A stretch of 64,000 nt of DNA from Cellvibrionales bacterium UBA7375. GTDB taxonomy: Bacteria; Pseudomonadota; Gammaproteobacteria; Pseudomonadales; Porticoccaceae. Made by a program: the position numbers and the translations under genes. Positions 9,544 through 18,361 of this stretch are shown one piece after another. Where the stretch lies: the NCBI GenBank assembly GCA_949487135.1, contig CATAJQ010000047.1, positions 1-64,000 on the forward strand, in the 5' to 3' direction. Below the pieces are notes generated by a model. The model did no database searches. It had not been told where the DNA came from and saw nothing but the letters and a program-made list of their open reading frames with translations. Numbering within the stretch: the stretch's first letter is position 1; each line of letters starts with the position of its first letter.

Positions 9544-10863
9544 ATGGCTAAAGCAGATGCAGCTACTATGGGTAATTCGAAAGGTTTAGGTGAGCTTTGG
9601 GCTCGTTTACGCTTTTTACTACTAGCCATTATCGTTTACCGATTAGGCACCCATATTCCTGTTCCTGGATTTGATCCAGAACGCCTTGCTGATTTGTTCA
9701 CGCAGAATCAAGGTACGTTCTTAGGTCTATTCAATATGTTCTCGGGCGGCGCCCTTGAGCGAATGAGTATCCTTGCTCTAGGTGTTATGCCCTACATATC
9801 TGCCTCTATTATTATGCAGTTGATGTCGGCTACTGTACCTGCTTTAGAACAGTTAAAGAAAGAAGGTGAAAATGGACGTCGTCAGATTAATCAGTACACA
9901 AGATATCTGACTGTTGCGCTAGCTTTGTTCCAAGGGACAGGCCTAGCAGTAAGTTTTGCCACTCAGGGTTTAGCTTTTGAAGTTAACAGCTTATTTTACA
10001 TGGTGGCTATTGCCTCACTTGTATCGGGTGCTGTTTTCTTAATGTGGCTTGGTGAGCAGATTACTGAACGCGGTGTTGGCAACGGCATCTCAATGCTTAT
10101 TTTTGCTGGTATTGTTGCGGGTATCCCCGGTGCAATTGGTCAGGCAATTGAGTCCGCCCGTCAAGGCGATCTTAACTCTCTAATGCTTTTGGTTATTTTA
10201 ATACTGGCGCTCGCAGTTGTTTACTTTGTTGTATTCATTGAGCGTGGTCAGCGTCGTTTGACAGTTAACTATGCACAAAAACAAGGTCGTAAAGGCTATA
10301 ACGCTCAGACCTCGCATTTACCGCTAAAAGTTAATATGGCCGGTGTTATCCCAGCTATTTTTGCCAGTAGCCTATTATTATTCCCAGCTTCTATTAGTCA
10401 GTGGTTTGGGCAGGGTGTAAACGCGCCAGCTTGGTTGCAGGATATCTCTCTACTGATTGGTCCTGGGCAGCCACTTTATGTTTTATTATTTTCTGCATTA
10501 ATTATTTTCTTCAGTTTCTTCTATACGGCGTTGATGTATAACCCGAGAGAAGTAGCTGATAATTTGAAAAGGGGCGGTGCTTATTTGCCAGGAATTAGAC
10601 CTGGTGATCAGACCGCGAAATATATTGACAGTGTGACCACACGTTTGACATTGATTGGTGGTGTATACATCACATTAATCTGTCTTATGCCTCAGTTCTT
10701 AAATGTGTACTTTAACGTACCCTTTTACCTGGGCGGGACTTCACTGTTAATTGCGGTTGTTGTAACAATGGATTTTATGGCTCAAGTGCAGTCACATCTA
10801 ATGTCTCAGCAATATGATTCGCTAATGAAAAAGGCCAACCTTAAAAAAGTCGGTCGTAAGTAA
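9544..10863 (+). CDS. secY: Protein translocase subunit SecY
   Basis: 439 residues with ten predicted membrane segments. SecY is the pore of the SecYEG inner-membrane translocon, used for export and membrane insertion. Supporting segments: [11 protein letters not shown] after TM1, the plug region [23 protein letters not shown] in TM2, [11 protein letters not shown] in TM4, [13 protein letters not shown] sequence ([17 protein letters not shown]), and the cytosolic loop with [12 protein letters not shown]. Located between rplO and rpmJ as in E. coli, so transcribed with the spc genes. Confidence 0.98.
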   Translation: MAKADAATMGNSKGLGELWARLRFLLLAIIVYRLGTHIPVPGFDPERLADLFTQNQGTFLGLFNMFSGGALERMSILALGVMPYISASIIMQLMSATVPALEQLKKEGENGRRQINQYTRYLTVALALFQGTGLAVSFATQGLAFEVNSLFYMVAIASLVSGAVFLMWLGEQITERGVGNGISMLIFAGIVAGIPGAIGQAIESARQGDLNSLMLLVILILALAVVYFVVFIERGQRRLTVNYAQKQGRKGYNAQTSHLPLKVNMAGVIPAIFASSLLLFPASISQWFGQGVNAPAWLQDISLLIGPGQPLYVLLFSALIIFFSFFYTALMYNPREVADNLKRGGAYLPGIRPGDQTAKYIDSVTTRLTLIGGVYITLICLMPQFLNVYFNVPFYLGGTSLLIAVVVTMDFMAQVQSHLMSQQYDSLMKKANLKKVGRK

Positions 10864-10875
10864 AGAGGTGATGCT

Positions 10876-10992
10876 GTGAAAGTACGCGCATCTGTAAAAA
10901 AGATTTGTCGTAATTGCAAGATTGTTCGTCGTAACGGTGTGGTTAGAGTTATTTGTAGTGTTGAACCACGTCATAAACAACGCCAAGGATAA
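10876..10992 (+). CDS. rpmJ: 50S ribosomal protein L36 (zinc-binding form)
   Basis: 38 residues starting at GTG 10876 (AAGAGGTG ribosome binding site upstream) and ending in TAA at 10990-10992. The sequence begins [20 protein letters not shown] and ends PRHKQRQG. Zinc ligands C11, C14, C27 and H33 are all present, so this is the C+ form that in relatives is exchanged for a zinc-free paralogue under Zur control. It follows secY by 12 nt, the standard place for rpmJ. Confidence 0.96.
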   Translation: MKVRASVKKICRNCKIVRRNGVVRVICSVEPRHKQRQG

Positions 10993-10997
10993 TCTGG

Positions 10998-11107
10998 TTG
11001 ATTTTTGATATGTCTATCGGTATCCTAGCGCGCCCTTTACGTAGCCCGATTGGTCTACCTAAAGCAAGCTAGAGCTGATTAAACTCATAGTAAATGGAGT
11101 AATGTGA
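10998..11107 (+). promoter_or_regulatory. Candidate alpha-operon leader and promoter before rpsM
   Basis: A 115-nt gap separates rpmJ from rpsM. TTGATT at 10998-11003 and TATCCT at 11021-11026, spaced 17 nt, form a modest sigma-70 candidate. In enterobacteria this position holds the S4-binding pseudoknot that represses the alpha operon. The sequence around CGGTATCC and the purine-rich AATGGAGT before the start is compatible with such a leader, but I could not confirm the pseudoknot by eye. Confidence 0.35.
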
Positions 11108-11464
11108 ATGGCCCGTATTGCCGGTGTCAACATACCTGATAACAAGCACGCAGTCATATCTTTGACATATGTGTTCGGAATCGGGCGCCCAACTGCTGCA
11201 CAGATTTGTGCTGAAGTGGGTATTGCAGAGGACACAAAGATTTCTGAGCTAGACGAAGCTCAACTCGATAAGCTACGTGCTGCTGTAGGGCAGAATGAAG
11301 TTGAGGGCGACCTTCGTAGAGAAAACAGCATGAATATTAAGCGTTTGATGGATTTAGGTTGCTATCGTGGCCTTAGACATCGTCGCAGTCTTCCAGTGCG
11401 CGGACAGCGTACCAAGACTAACGCGCGAACTCGTAAGGGTCCGCGTCGTCCAATTAAAAGATAA
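11108..11464 (+). CDS. rpsM: 30S ribosomal protein S13
   Basis: 118 residues. [20 protein letters not shown] start, helix-two-turn-helix, and the basic C-terminus [18 protein letters not shown]13 forms intersubunit bridges and contacts the P-site tRNA. First gene of the alpha block (rpsM-rpsK-rpsD-rpoA-rplQ), after a 115-nt gap that may carry its own control region. Confidence 0.98.
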   Translation: MARIAGVNIPDNKHAVISLTYVFGIGRPTAAQICAEVGIAEDTKISELDEAQLDKLRAAVGQNEVEGDLRRENSMNIKRLMDLGCYRGLRHRRSLPVRGQRTKTNARTRKGPRRPIKR

Positions 11465-11480
11465 TTAGGATCGGTTTCTA

Positions 11481-11873
11481 ATGGCTAAAGCAGCAACTAA
11501 AACTACCCGTAAAAAGGTCAAGAAGGTCGTTGTAGACGGTATTGCACATATTAATGCTACCTTTAACAACACCATTATCACGATTACAGATCGTCAGGGT
11601 AATACATTGTCTTGGGCTACCTCTGGTGGATCAGGTTTCCGTGGTTCTCGAAAAAGTACTCCATTCGCAGCTCAGGTTGCTTCTGAGCGTGCGGGTGAGG
11701 CTGCTAAAGAGTATGGACTAAAGAATGTTGAAGTTCGTGTGAAAGGACCTGGTCCTGGACGTGAATCAGCGGTTCGAGCTCTTAATAGCTCTGGATTCAA
11801 GGTTCAAAGTATAACCGATGTGACACCGATTCCTCATAACGGTTGTCGTCCGCCTAAAAAGCGTCGTGTGTAA
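11481..11873 (+). CDS. rpsK: 30S ribosomal protein S11
   Basis: 130 residues. [40 protein letters not shown] and the C-terminal [18 protein letters not shown] are invariant S11 sequence. It lines the mRNA exit on the 30S platform. The N in PHNG is a known isoaspartate site in E. coli S11. Confidence 0.98.
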   Translation: MAKAATKTTRKKVKKVVVDGIAHINATFNNTIITITDRQGNTLSWATSGGSGFRGSRKSTPFAAQVASERAGEAAKEYGLKNVEVRVKGPGPGRESAVRALNSSGFKVQSITDVTPIPHNGCRPPKKRRV

Positions 11874-11885
11874 AAGGATTAAATA

Positions 11886-12506
11886 ATGGCTAGATATCTA
11901 GGACCAACTTGTAAATTATCGCGTCGTGAAGGAACTGATTTGTTCCTTAAAAGTGGCGTTCGTCCACTTGAGTCTAAGTGTCGCTCTGAAAGCGCACCAG
12001 GACAACACGGCCAACGTCGTGGCAGACTTTCTGATTACGGTGTTCAGTTGCGTGAAAAGCAAAAGGTACGTCGTATTTATGGTGTGTTAGAGAAGCAATT
12101 CCGTAACTACTACAAAGCAGCTGCTAAAATTAAGGGTAACACGGGTGAAAACCTACTTTCCCTTTTGGAAACACGGCTTGATAACGTAGTTTATCGTATG
12201 GGCTTTGGTTCAACCCGTGCCGAGTCGCGTCAATTAGTTGCTCACAACGCAATTTTGGTTAATGGCCAAAAAGTAAATATCCCATCCTATAACGTTCAGG
12301 TTGGTGATGTTGTAAGTCTTCGTGAAAAATCCAAGAAGCAGTTGCGTGTTCAAACGGCTCTTCAACTTGCTGCACAGCGCGGTGAAGTTGAGTGGGTTGC
12401 CGTAGATAGCAACAAAATGGAAGGTACTTTCTCAAGAACGCCTGACCGTGCTGATTTGCCGGCAGAAATTAATGAGAACTTAATCGTCGAATTGTATTCT
12501 AAGTAA
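11886..12506 (+). CDS. rpsD: 30S ribosomal protein S4
   Basis: 206 residues. [20 protein letters not shown] start, [17 protein letters not shown], and an S4 RNA-binding domain ([11 protein letters not shown]). Of the four zinc-ligand cysteines of C+ S4, only equivalents at positions 9 and 32 remain, so it is a zinc-free form. S4 nucleates 30S assembly and is the repressor of the alpha operon in E. coli (family knowledge). Confidence 0.98.
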   Translation: MARYLGPTCKLSRREGTDLFLKSGVRPLESKCRSESAPGQHGQRRGRLSDYGVQLREKQKVRRIYGVLEKQFRNYYKAAAKIKGNTGENLLSLLETRLDNVVYRMGFGSTRAESRQLVAHNAILVNGQKVNIPSYNVQVGDVVSLREKSKKQLRVQTALQLAAQRGEVEWVAVDSNKMEGTFSRTPDRADLPAEINENLIVELYSK

Positions 12507-12534
12507 TCGCTTAATAGCTCTTACAGGAAAAAAT

Positions 12535-13530
12535 ATGTCAAATTCTGTTAACGAATTTCTTACGCCAAGAAATATTGATGTTACTTCTTATGATGCTAAT
12601 CATGCAAAAGTGGTTCTTGAACCCCTTGAGCGTGGTTTTGGTCATACACTAGGTAATGCTTTACGTCGTATTCTTCTTTCTTCAATGTCTGGCTGTGCTA
12701 TCACAGAAGTCGAAATTGAAGGTGTTGAACACGAATACTCAGCCATTGAGGGTGTTCAGGAAGATGTGATGGAGATTCTTTTGAATCTCAAATCTGTAGC
12801 TGTTGTTATGGAAGGTCGTGACGACACTATTGTTAGCCTAAGCTTTAAAGGACCAGGTCCTGTAACTGCTGGTGACATTCAAAGTGATGGCCATGTTGAG
12901 GTTATCAACCCTGAGCATGTGATCGCTAACATCACTGGCAAAACAAGCCTTAATATGCAGCTTCGCATTGTTAGAGGCCGTGGTTATCAACCATCTGATG
13001 CTCGTGCATCTGACGAGGAAACTCGAACTATTGGTCGTCTTCAGTTAGACGCTACCTACAGCCCAATTTTCAAAGTGTCTTATGATGTTGAAAGTGCGCG
13101 TGTAGAGAATCGTACTGACTTGGATAAATTAGTTCTTGAACTCGAAACTAACGGTACTATTGATCCTGAAGAATCTATTCGTCGTGCGGCGACTATTCTC
13201 CAGCAACAATTAGCTGTATTTGTTGACCTTGAGGGTGAAGCTACTGCTGAGCCAGAGGAAAAAGAAGACGAGATAGATCCTATTCTATTACGTCCAGTTG
13301 ATGATCTTGAACTTACGGTTCGATCTGCCAACTGCTTGAAGGCTGAAAGTATTTATTACATTGGTGATTTGATTCAGCGCACTGAAGTTGAGTTGCTGAA
13401 AACACCTAATTTAGGTAAGAAATCATTAACTGAAATTAAAGATGTGTTGGCTTCTAGAGGTTTGTCTCTGGGAATGCGCCTTGAAAATTGGCCGCCAGCA
13501 AGCATCCAAACTGATCGTGAGTTGGCCTAA
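12535..13530 (+). CDS. rpoA: DNA-directed RNA polymerase subunit alpha
   Basis: 331 residues. The N-terminal dimerisation domain (about 1-235) contains [20 protein letters not shown]; an acidic linker rich in E ([12 protein letters not shown], about 237-248) leads to the C-terminal UP-element/activator-binding domain with [19 protein letters not shown] and the [12 protein letters not shown] helix. Alpha assembles the polymerase core. Its place between rpsD and rplQ is the usual one. Confidence 0.98.
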   Translation: MSNSVNEFLTPRNIDVTSYDANHAKVVLEPLERGFGHTLGNALRRILLSSMSGCAITEVEIEGVEHEYSAIEGVQEDVMEILLNLKSVAVVMEGRDDTIVSLSFKGPGPVTAGDIQSDGHVEVINPEHVIANITGKTSLNMQLRIVRGRGYQPSDARASDEETRTIGRLQLDATYSPIFKVSYDVESARVENRTDLDKLVLELETNGTIDPEESIRRAATILQQQLAVFVDLEGEATAEPEEKEDEIDPILLRPVDDLELTVRSANCLKAESIYYIGDLIQRTEVELLKTPNLGKKSLTEIKDVLASRGLSLGMRLENWPPASIQTDRELA

Positions 13531-13584
13531 GGGCAACTTGTTTAAAATCATTGCTGAGACAGCAAAGAATTAAGGAATTTAATC

Positions 13585-13989
13585 ATGCGTCATCGCTACA
13601 GTGGTCGCAAACTTAATAAAACCAGCTCTCACAAAAGAGCTATGTTCCGCAACATGACGGCTTCTTTGGTCGAGCATGAGTTGATTAAAACAACTCTACC
13701 CAAAGCAAAAGAACTGCGTCGCTTTGCTGAGCCTCTTATCACCCTAGCTAAAGATGATTCTGTAGCTAATCGTAGATTGGTATTTGATCGTCTTCGCAAT
13801 AAAGAAGCGGTTGGAAAACTTTTCTCTGATCTAGGTCCTAGATATCAAGAGCGACCAGGTGGTTATTTACGTATTCTGAAGTGTGGAATGCGTACGGGTG
13901 ATAATGCACCAATGGCCTATGTTGAGTTGGTTGATAGAGAAATCGTTGAAGTTGAAGAAGAAGCTGAAGCAGTAGAAACTGCCGAGTAA
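13585..13989 (+). CDS. rplQ: 50S ribosomal protein L17
   Basis: 134 residues. [20 protein letters not shown] start, [20 protein letters not shown] and the C-terminal [17 protein letters not shown] identify L17. The tail after residue 115 is strongly acidic ([10 protein letters not shown]), a common variable feature. Last gene of the ribosomal supercluster, followed by a strong terminator. Confidence 0.98.
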   Translation: MRHRYSGRKLNKTSSHKRAMFRNMTASLVEHELIKTTLPKAKELRRFAEPLITLAKDDSVANRRLVFDRLRNKEAVGKLFSDLGPRYQERPGGYLRILKCGMRTGDNAPMAYVELVDREIVEVEEEAEAVETAE

Positions 13990-14006
13990 TTTTTACTTCT
14001 GCGCTT

Positions 14007-14035
14007 AAAAACCGAGCATTAGCTCGGTTTTTTTT
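14007..14035 (+). terminator. Terminator ending the ribosomal operon
   Basis: A CCGAGC/GCTCGG stem (14012-14017 with 14022-14027), extended by A-T pairs, has a 4-nt loop and is followed by eight T. It ends the alpha block after rplQ. The A-run on its 5' side may let it serve the converging apaH transcript weakly as well. Confidence 0.9.
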
Positions 14036-14047
14036 GGTCTAAATTTT

Positions 14048-14848
14048 TTAGTGAAGTTGTGGCTGTTCATATACTTGCTGGGTATCTAGGTTGATCATTC
14101 GTAATGTTCCGCCCCAGACATAGCCAGTGTCCATCGCAAATAAATCTGGTCCACAAGGCACACCTTTTAGCGCAGCCCAGTGACCAAAAATAATACCGGT
14201 ATTTTTCTCGTTACGAGAGTGTTCAAACCATGGCTTGAAAGGTTCATCCATATCGCTTTTATCCTTAGTTTTTAGCTCTAATTCTCCCCTGTGACTACAA
14301 AAACGCATTCGGGTTAGGTAGTTGGTTATTACACGCAACCTCTCAGGGCCTGTCAGACTGTTATGCCATACCTCGGGGCTATTGCCATACATATGCTCGA
14401 AATATATTTTTCGCTGGGGGGAGCGTATTGCGTTGCTTACCTCATTGGCAAGGGCTTGCGCCTGCTCCATTGTCCATATATGTGGAATGCCTGCATGCAC
14501 AATACTAAAGCCCTTATAGCGAAGCATAAGTGGGTATTGGCGCAGCCAGCTTAATAATAGTTCTCTATCTGGCGCATCCAGGATTTCTTGAATGGTATCT
14601 TTTTTATGTGGTTCTCTGATGCCTTCAGCTATAGCTAATAAATGCAGATCATGGTTGCCCAAAACCATATTGAATGAATTACCGAGACCCATACAGAATC
14701 TGAGAGTTGCTAGGGATTCAGGTCCACGATTGATTAAATCCCCCGCAGAAATTAATAAATCATTGTGTTGGTTGAAGTTAACTGTTTCTAGCAAAGCTTG
14801 TAAGGGTTCTAGGCACCCCTGAATATCACCAACAACATAGGTAGCCAT
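14048..14848 (-). CDS. apaH: Diadenosine tetraphosphatase (symmetrical)
   Basis: 266 residues from ATG 14848. ApaH hydrolyses Ap4A symmetrically to two ADP and, in E. coli, removes NpnN caps from RNA (family knowledge). Metallophosphatase motifs are visible: GDIQGC (7-12), GDLINRGP (about 36-43) and GNHD (about 63-66), plus VHAGIPH and FGHWA downstream. A longer in-frame start at 14926 would run through the end of apaG and lacks family support. It lies 4 nt after apaG, last in a run from lptD to apaH, the usual gammaproteobacterial order. Confidence 0.97.
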   Translation of the reverse strand: MATYVVGDIQGCLEPLQALLETVNFNQHNDLLISAGDLINRGPESLATLRFCMGLGNSFNMVLGNHDLHLLAIAEGIREPHKKDTIQEILDAPDRELLLSWLRQYPLMLRYKGFSIVHAGIPHIWTMEQAQALANEVSNAIRSPQRKIYFEHMYGNSPEVWHNSLTGPERLRVITNYLTRMRFCSHRGELELKTKDKSDMDEPFKPWFEHSRNEKNTGIIFGHWAALKGVPCGPDLFAMDTGYVWGGTLRMINLDTQQVYEQPQLH

Positions 14849-14852
14849 AAGG

Positions 14853-15248
14853 CTAGTGAACCTGATTGGGCAGTGCCAGCAAAAATGGCTCAATAGGCAC
14901 TTCGAGTGCGCTACCAAATTCATCAACCATTTGATAAGAGCCTTGCATAGTGCCTATCGGCGTGTTTAAAACGGTGCCGCTACTATATTGAAATTTACCA
15001 TTGGTTGGAATGAGCGGTTGTTCACCGATTACCCCAGCACCCTTGACTTCTTGTCGTTGTTCATTCCCATCGATAATAATCCAATGCCGATGCATTAACA
15101 CAACGCCATAGCTAGAGTTATTGGTAATGCAGATATGGTAAGCGAATGCGAATTGGTTTTCATCTGGCGTTGACTGATTGGCTAGGTATTCGGTTTCCAC
15201 CGACACATTGATATCCGATGGGTTGATACTATTGTCTAAATTAGTCAT
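14853..15248 (-). CDS. apaG: ApaG domain protein
   Basis: 131 residues from ATG 15248, close to the 125 of E. coli ApaG. A fibronectin-III-like fold with VSVETEYLANQSTPDENQF, FAYHICITNNSSYGV, LMHRHWIIIDGN and the phosphate-loop-like GAGVIGEQPLI and GTMQGSYQM segments. Its biochemical role is not settled. The ATG overlaps the end of rsmA (ATGACTAA), so translation is probably coupled. A more upstream in-frame start (15293) lies inside rsmA and was not used. Confidence 0.95.
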   Translation of the reverse strand: MTNLDNSINPSDINVSVETEYLANQSTPDENQFAFAYHICITNNSSYGVVLMHRHWIIIDGNEQRQEVKGAGVIGEQPLIPTNGKFQYSSGTVLNTPIGTMQGSYQMVDEFGSALEVPIEPFLLALPNQVH

Positions 15249-16044
15249 TTGTTTGGGCCATACTTTGATTAATACAGTTACATAAGTCGACAAACTCTTT
15301 AACAGAAAGTTGTTCTGGTCGCTTGGTTAGGTCAACGCTAGTAGAGTCAGGGGAAATATAGTCTATAAAATTATTTAAGCAGTTCTTGAGTGTTTTACGT
15401 CTTTGCTGAAAGCACTGGCTGACAATTTGACTCAGTAACTTGGGGTTATCCGCTTTATAGGGAACCTCAGAATAGGGCGTTAATCGAACAACAGCCGACT
15501 GTACCTTAGGTGCCGGATTAAACGAGGTTGGCGGTACGGGAATCAGCGGCATAACCCGGCAGTGGTACTGAATCATCACCGACAGCCTACCGTAGCTTTT
15601 TTGACCGGGTGCAGCACTTAAACGATCAACCACTTCGCGCTGAAGCATAAAATGCATATCCCGAATTTCCTCTCTGGTTTCCAGTAAATGAAACAAAAGG
15701 GGTGTGGAAATATTATACGGAAGGTTACCCACTAGGCGCATTTTATCGCCTTGATATAAGGCGCCAAAATCAGTTTTTAGCGCATCGCTGTTTAAAATTG
15801 ATACAGCAGGATAGTCGATAAGTTTTTGTTGAAGAAATTCGATAAGGTCCCGATCGAGCTCAACAAGCGTCATGCTAGGACATAATTTGACCAAATGTTC
15901 AGTGATAGCCGCCATCCCGGGGCCAATCTCGATAAGGTTATCCTCTGGTGTTGGATTAATAGCGGCAACAATTTGCCCAATTACCTGTTGGTCGATAAGG
16001 AAATTTTGTCCAAATCGTTTTCTAGGCTGATGTTGAGTCTTCAA
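15241..16044 (-). CDS. rsmA: 16S rRNA (adenine1518/1519-N6)-dimethyltransferase
   Basis: 267 residues. RsmA/KsgA dimethylates two adjacent adenines in the 3' terminal hairpin of 16S rRNA as a late 30S maturation check. [11 protein letters not shown] at the start, the SAM-binding [15 protein letters not shown] (about 38-52), the acidic VELDRDL, and the catalytic NLPYNIS motif (107-113) are present. It overlaps pdxA upstream by 4 nt and apaG downstream by 8 nt. Loss of this methylation gives kasugamycin resistance in relatives. Confidence 0.98.
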   Translation of the reverse strand: MKTQHQPRKRFGQNFLIDQQVIGQIVAAINPTPEDNLIEIGPGMAAITEHLVKLCPSMTLVELDRDLIEFLQQKLIDYPAVSILNSDALKTDFGALYQGDKMRLVGNLPYNISTPLLFHLLETREEIRDMHFMLQREVVDRLSAAPGQKSYGRLSVMIQYHCRVMPLIPVPPTSFNPAPKVQSAVVRLTPYSEVPYKADNPKLLSQIVSQCFQQRRKTLKNCLNNFIDYISPDSTSVDLTKRPEQLSVKEFVDLCNCINQSMAQTND

Positions 16045-17036
16045 GCAGTATCACCGGCTTGTAAGGACAGCATATTAGCTGCCATGTTGATGGCAACCTC
16101 AAAGCTTCCAGTACAAGCAATACCTTTTCCGGCTAAATCTAATGCAGTGCCATGATCGACAGAAGTCCTAATAATGGGCAGCCCGAGGGTTATATTGGCT
16201 GCGCGGCCAAAGCCACTGTACTTAAGCACTGGCAAGCCTTGGTCATGATACATGGCGAGTACTACATCAGCTGAGTTTAGATGCTTATCAGTAAATAATG
16301 TATCTGCTGGTAAGGGCCCCACAATATCTAAACCCTGTGTTTCAAAATGATGTATTACAGGGCTAATGGTGTCAATTTCTTCATTGCCCAGATGTCCGCC
16401 TTCACCGGCATGAGGGTTAAGTCCACACACCAGTATTTTGGGGCTATTGATTGCAAATTTAGCCTTTAAATCATGCGCTAATATTTGAATAACCGAATGC
16501 AATAGATCGCTGGAAATGGCATCAGCAACGTCGCGCAGGGGGAGATGGGTAGTTGCAAGTGCAACGCGCATTTCTTCCGTTGCTAGCATCATTACAACAG
16601 TATCAGTATTGGTTTTTTGTGCCAGATATTCGGTATGACCTGAAAAAGGAATTCCCGCGTCATTAATAACTGATTTTTGAACGGGGCCTGTTGCAATAGC
16701 ATTGCAGTGATTATTGATACAGGCATCTATGGCCGCGTCTAGGCAGTCGAGTACATAGGCGGCATTTTTTACATCTAGCTGTCCAGCTAGGCATGTTTGA
16801 TTGAGGGTAATGGGATATACGCAAAGTTCTCCCGGTCTCAGCGGGGTTGGCGGTTGGTGCTGATCAAAAAATCTTAACTCTAAGGGTAGCCCTAACAGTT
16901 TCGCCCGTTGCTGCAAAAGGTCTGGGTCAGCAAAGGCTACTAGCTCTTGAGGACAGCCCTGTTGAACCAACTGAACCAGAAGTTCAGGTCCAATTCCCGC
17001 AGGTTCTCCTGGAGTGACCGCGATCTTAAAAGCCAT
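16041..17036 (-). CDS. pdxA: 4-hydroxythreonine-4-phosphate dehydrogenase
   Basis: 331 residues against about 329 in E. coli. PdxA oxidises 4-phosphohydroxy-threonine in the DXP-dependent pathway to pyridoxal 5'-phosphate. [13 protein letters not shown] at the N-terminus, the metal/substrate histidine segment FSGHTEYLA, the central [14 protein letters not shown] and the C-terminal [12 protein letters not shown] are diagnostic. It sits 2 nt after surA and overlaps rsmA by 4 nt. Confidence 0.97.
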   Translation of the reverse strand: MAFKIAVTPGEPAGIGPELLVQLVQQGCPQELVAFADPDLLQQRAKLLGLPLELRFFDQHQPPTPLRPGELCVYPITLNQTCLAGQLDVKNAAYVLDCLDAAIDACINNHCNAIATGPVQKSVINDAGIPFSGHTEYLAQKTNTDTVVMMLATEEMRVALATTHLPLRDVADAISSDLLHSVIQILAHDLKAKFAINSPKILVCGLNPHAGEGGHLGNEEIDTISPVIHHFETQGLDIVGPLPADTLFTDKHLNSADVVLAMYHDQGLPVLKYSGFGRAANITLGLPIIRTSVDHGTALDLAGKGIACTGSFEVAINMAANMLSLQAGDTA

Positions 17037-17038
17037 GG

Positions 17039-18361
17039 TTAAATCTCTTTGATTTCAACATAGGCTTCATCGCGAATTTTTTGCAGCCATACCTGTAATT
17101 CTTCAGAGTATTTGCGCTGTCGCAAAAGATTATCGGCTTTATTACGTAAAATCTTATCACTAAAGTCCTGCATGCGACGATCGGTTACCTGCAATATGTG
17201 CCAGCCAAATTGAGATTGAAAGGGTTTGCTAATTTCATTGAGCGCAATACTACTCATTGTTTGTTCAAATATTGGCACAAAAGCTCCTGGTGTTGACCAA
17301 CCAAGCTCACCACCTTTAAGCGCTGAGCCAGGGTCTTCAGAATATTCTTTTGCCAGAGTAGTAAAGGCTTCACCAGCTTGAAGCTTAGTGCGTATTTCAT
17401 CCAGTAACACAATTGTTTCGGCCTCATTGCGGATTTGGTTAGGGGTTAGCAGGATGTGGCGGGAAAAGTGTTGTTCGATAAGCTTTTCTTCGCCGCCTCT
17501 TCGATCATAGAGTTTAAGTAAGTGAAAGCCGGCACCGCTTCGCACAGATTTCGATACCTCACCGGGCATAAGTCCCTTGAGAGCGTCAGTGAACAGGCTC
17601 GGTAGTTGCGCCTGTTTACGCCAGCCGAGATCGCCGCCCTCAAGAGCGCTCTGATCATCACTATTAGCGATAGCAAGTTGTTTGAAATCAGCACCCTGAC
17701 TAATTTGCGTACTAATCGAATCCAGTTTTTTTTGTGCTGCAGCAATTTCTGACATTGTTGCAGAGGAGGGGACTGAAATAAGAATTTGCCCGAGATTAAT
17801 ATCTGGCGAATTCATTAATTTGCCTGCCTCAGAGTTCAGAAAATTGTTGAGTTCCTGTTCGCTTATATGGATGCCGCGCATAACACTACCCTGTTGTACT
17901 TGCATCATAATCATTTCATTAGCTATTTCTTGGCGCAGATCACTAATAGGAGTCCCGCCAGCCTCAACATTAGCTAAATAGTCCTGTGCGCTGAGGTTAT
18001 TGCTAGCTGCAAGGCGAGCAATGGTTTGGTCTATTTCACTTGCTTTGATACGAACGCCAGCGTTAAAGCCCATATTAAGCTGGATTCTTTCAGAAATTAA
18101 TTGCTCCAGCACACGCTTTTTGAGCACCTCTTTATCTGGAGATTGGGTTCCCGATGCCTGTAAATTAACGTATATGGCAGCTGTGCGCTGATTGAGTTCG
18201 CTCTGCAATACTATGTCATCATTTACTATCGCAGCAACACGATCAAGAACGGCCACCTTCGCCTCCACGGAGACTGCTAGTAGAGCCCCTAAAAAAAGCA
18301 CAGCTGGGTAAACAGCTTTATTCTGTGCTAGATTAAAAACTTTCCACAGGTTCATATCCAT
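17039..18361 (-). CDS. surA: Periplasmic chaperone and peptidyl-prolyl isomerase SurA
   Basis: 440 residues. An N-terminal signal peptide (hydrophobic [19 protein letters not shown]) is followed by the SurA core ([18 protein letters not shown]), then two parvulin-type domains at about 180-280 and 295-395, the second with a classic [13 protein letters not shown] motif. SurA escorts unfolded outer-membrane proteins, LptD among them, to the Bam complex. Its start lies inside the end of lptD (29-nt overlap), tying chaperone and client together. ATG at 18361 follows AGGA by 4 nt; ATG 18355 is a possible alternative. Confidence 0.97.
   Translation of the reverse strand: MDMNLWKVFNLAQNKAVYPAVLFLGALLAVSVEAKVAVLDRVAAIVNDDIVLQSELNQRTAAIYVNLQASGTQSPDKEVLKKRVLEQLISERIQLNMGFNAGVRIKASEIDQTIARLAASNNLSAQDYLANVEAGGTPISDLRQEIANEMIMMQVQQGSVMRGIHISEQELNNFLNSEAGKLMNSPDINLGQILISVPSSATMSEIAAAQKKLDSISTQISQGADFKQLAIANSDDQSALEGGDLGWRKQAQLPSLFTDALKGLMPGEVSKSVRSGAGFHLLKLYDRRGGEEKLIEQHFSRHILLTPNQIRNEAETIVLLDEIRTKLQAGEAFTTLAKEYSEDPGSALKGGELGWSTPGAFVPIFEQTMSSIALNEISKPFQSQFGWHILQVTDRRMQDFSDKILRNKADNLLRQRKYSEELQVWLQKIRDEAYVEIKEI

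Noticed and set aside
14322..14822. Plus-strand small frames within apaH
   Set aside because: They lie wholly inside apaH, whose metallophosphatase motifs prove the minus frame.
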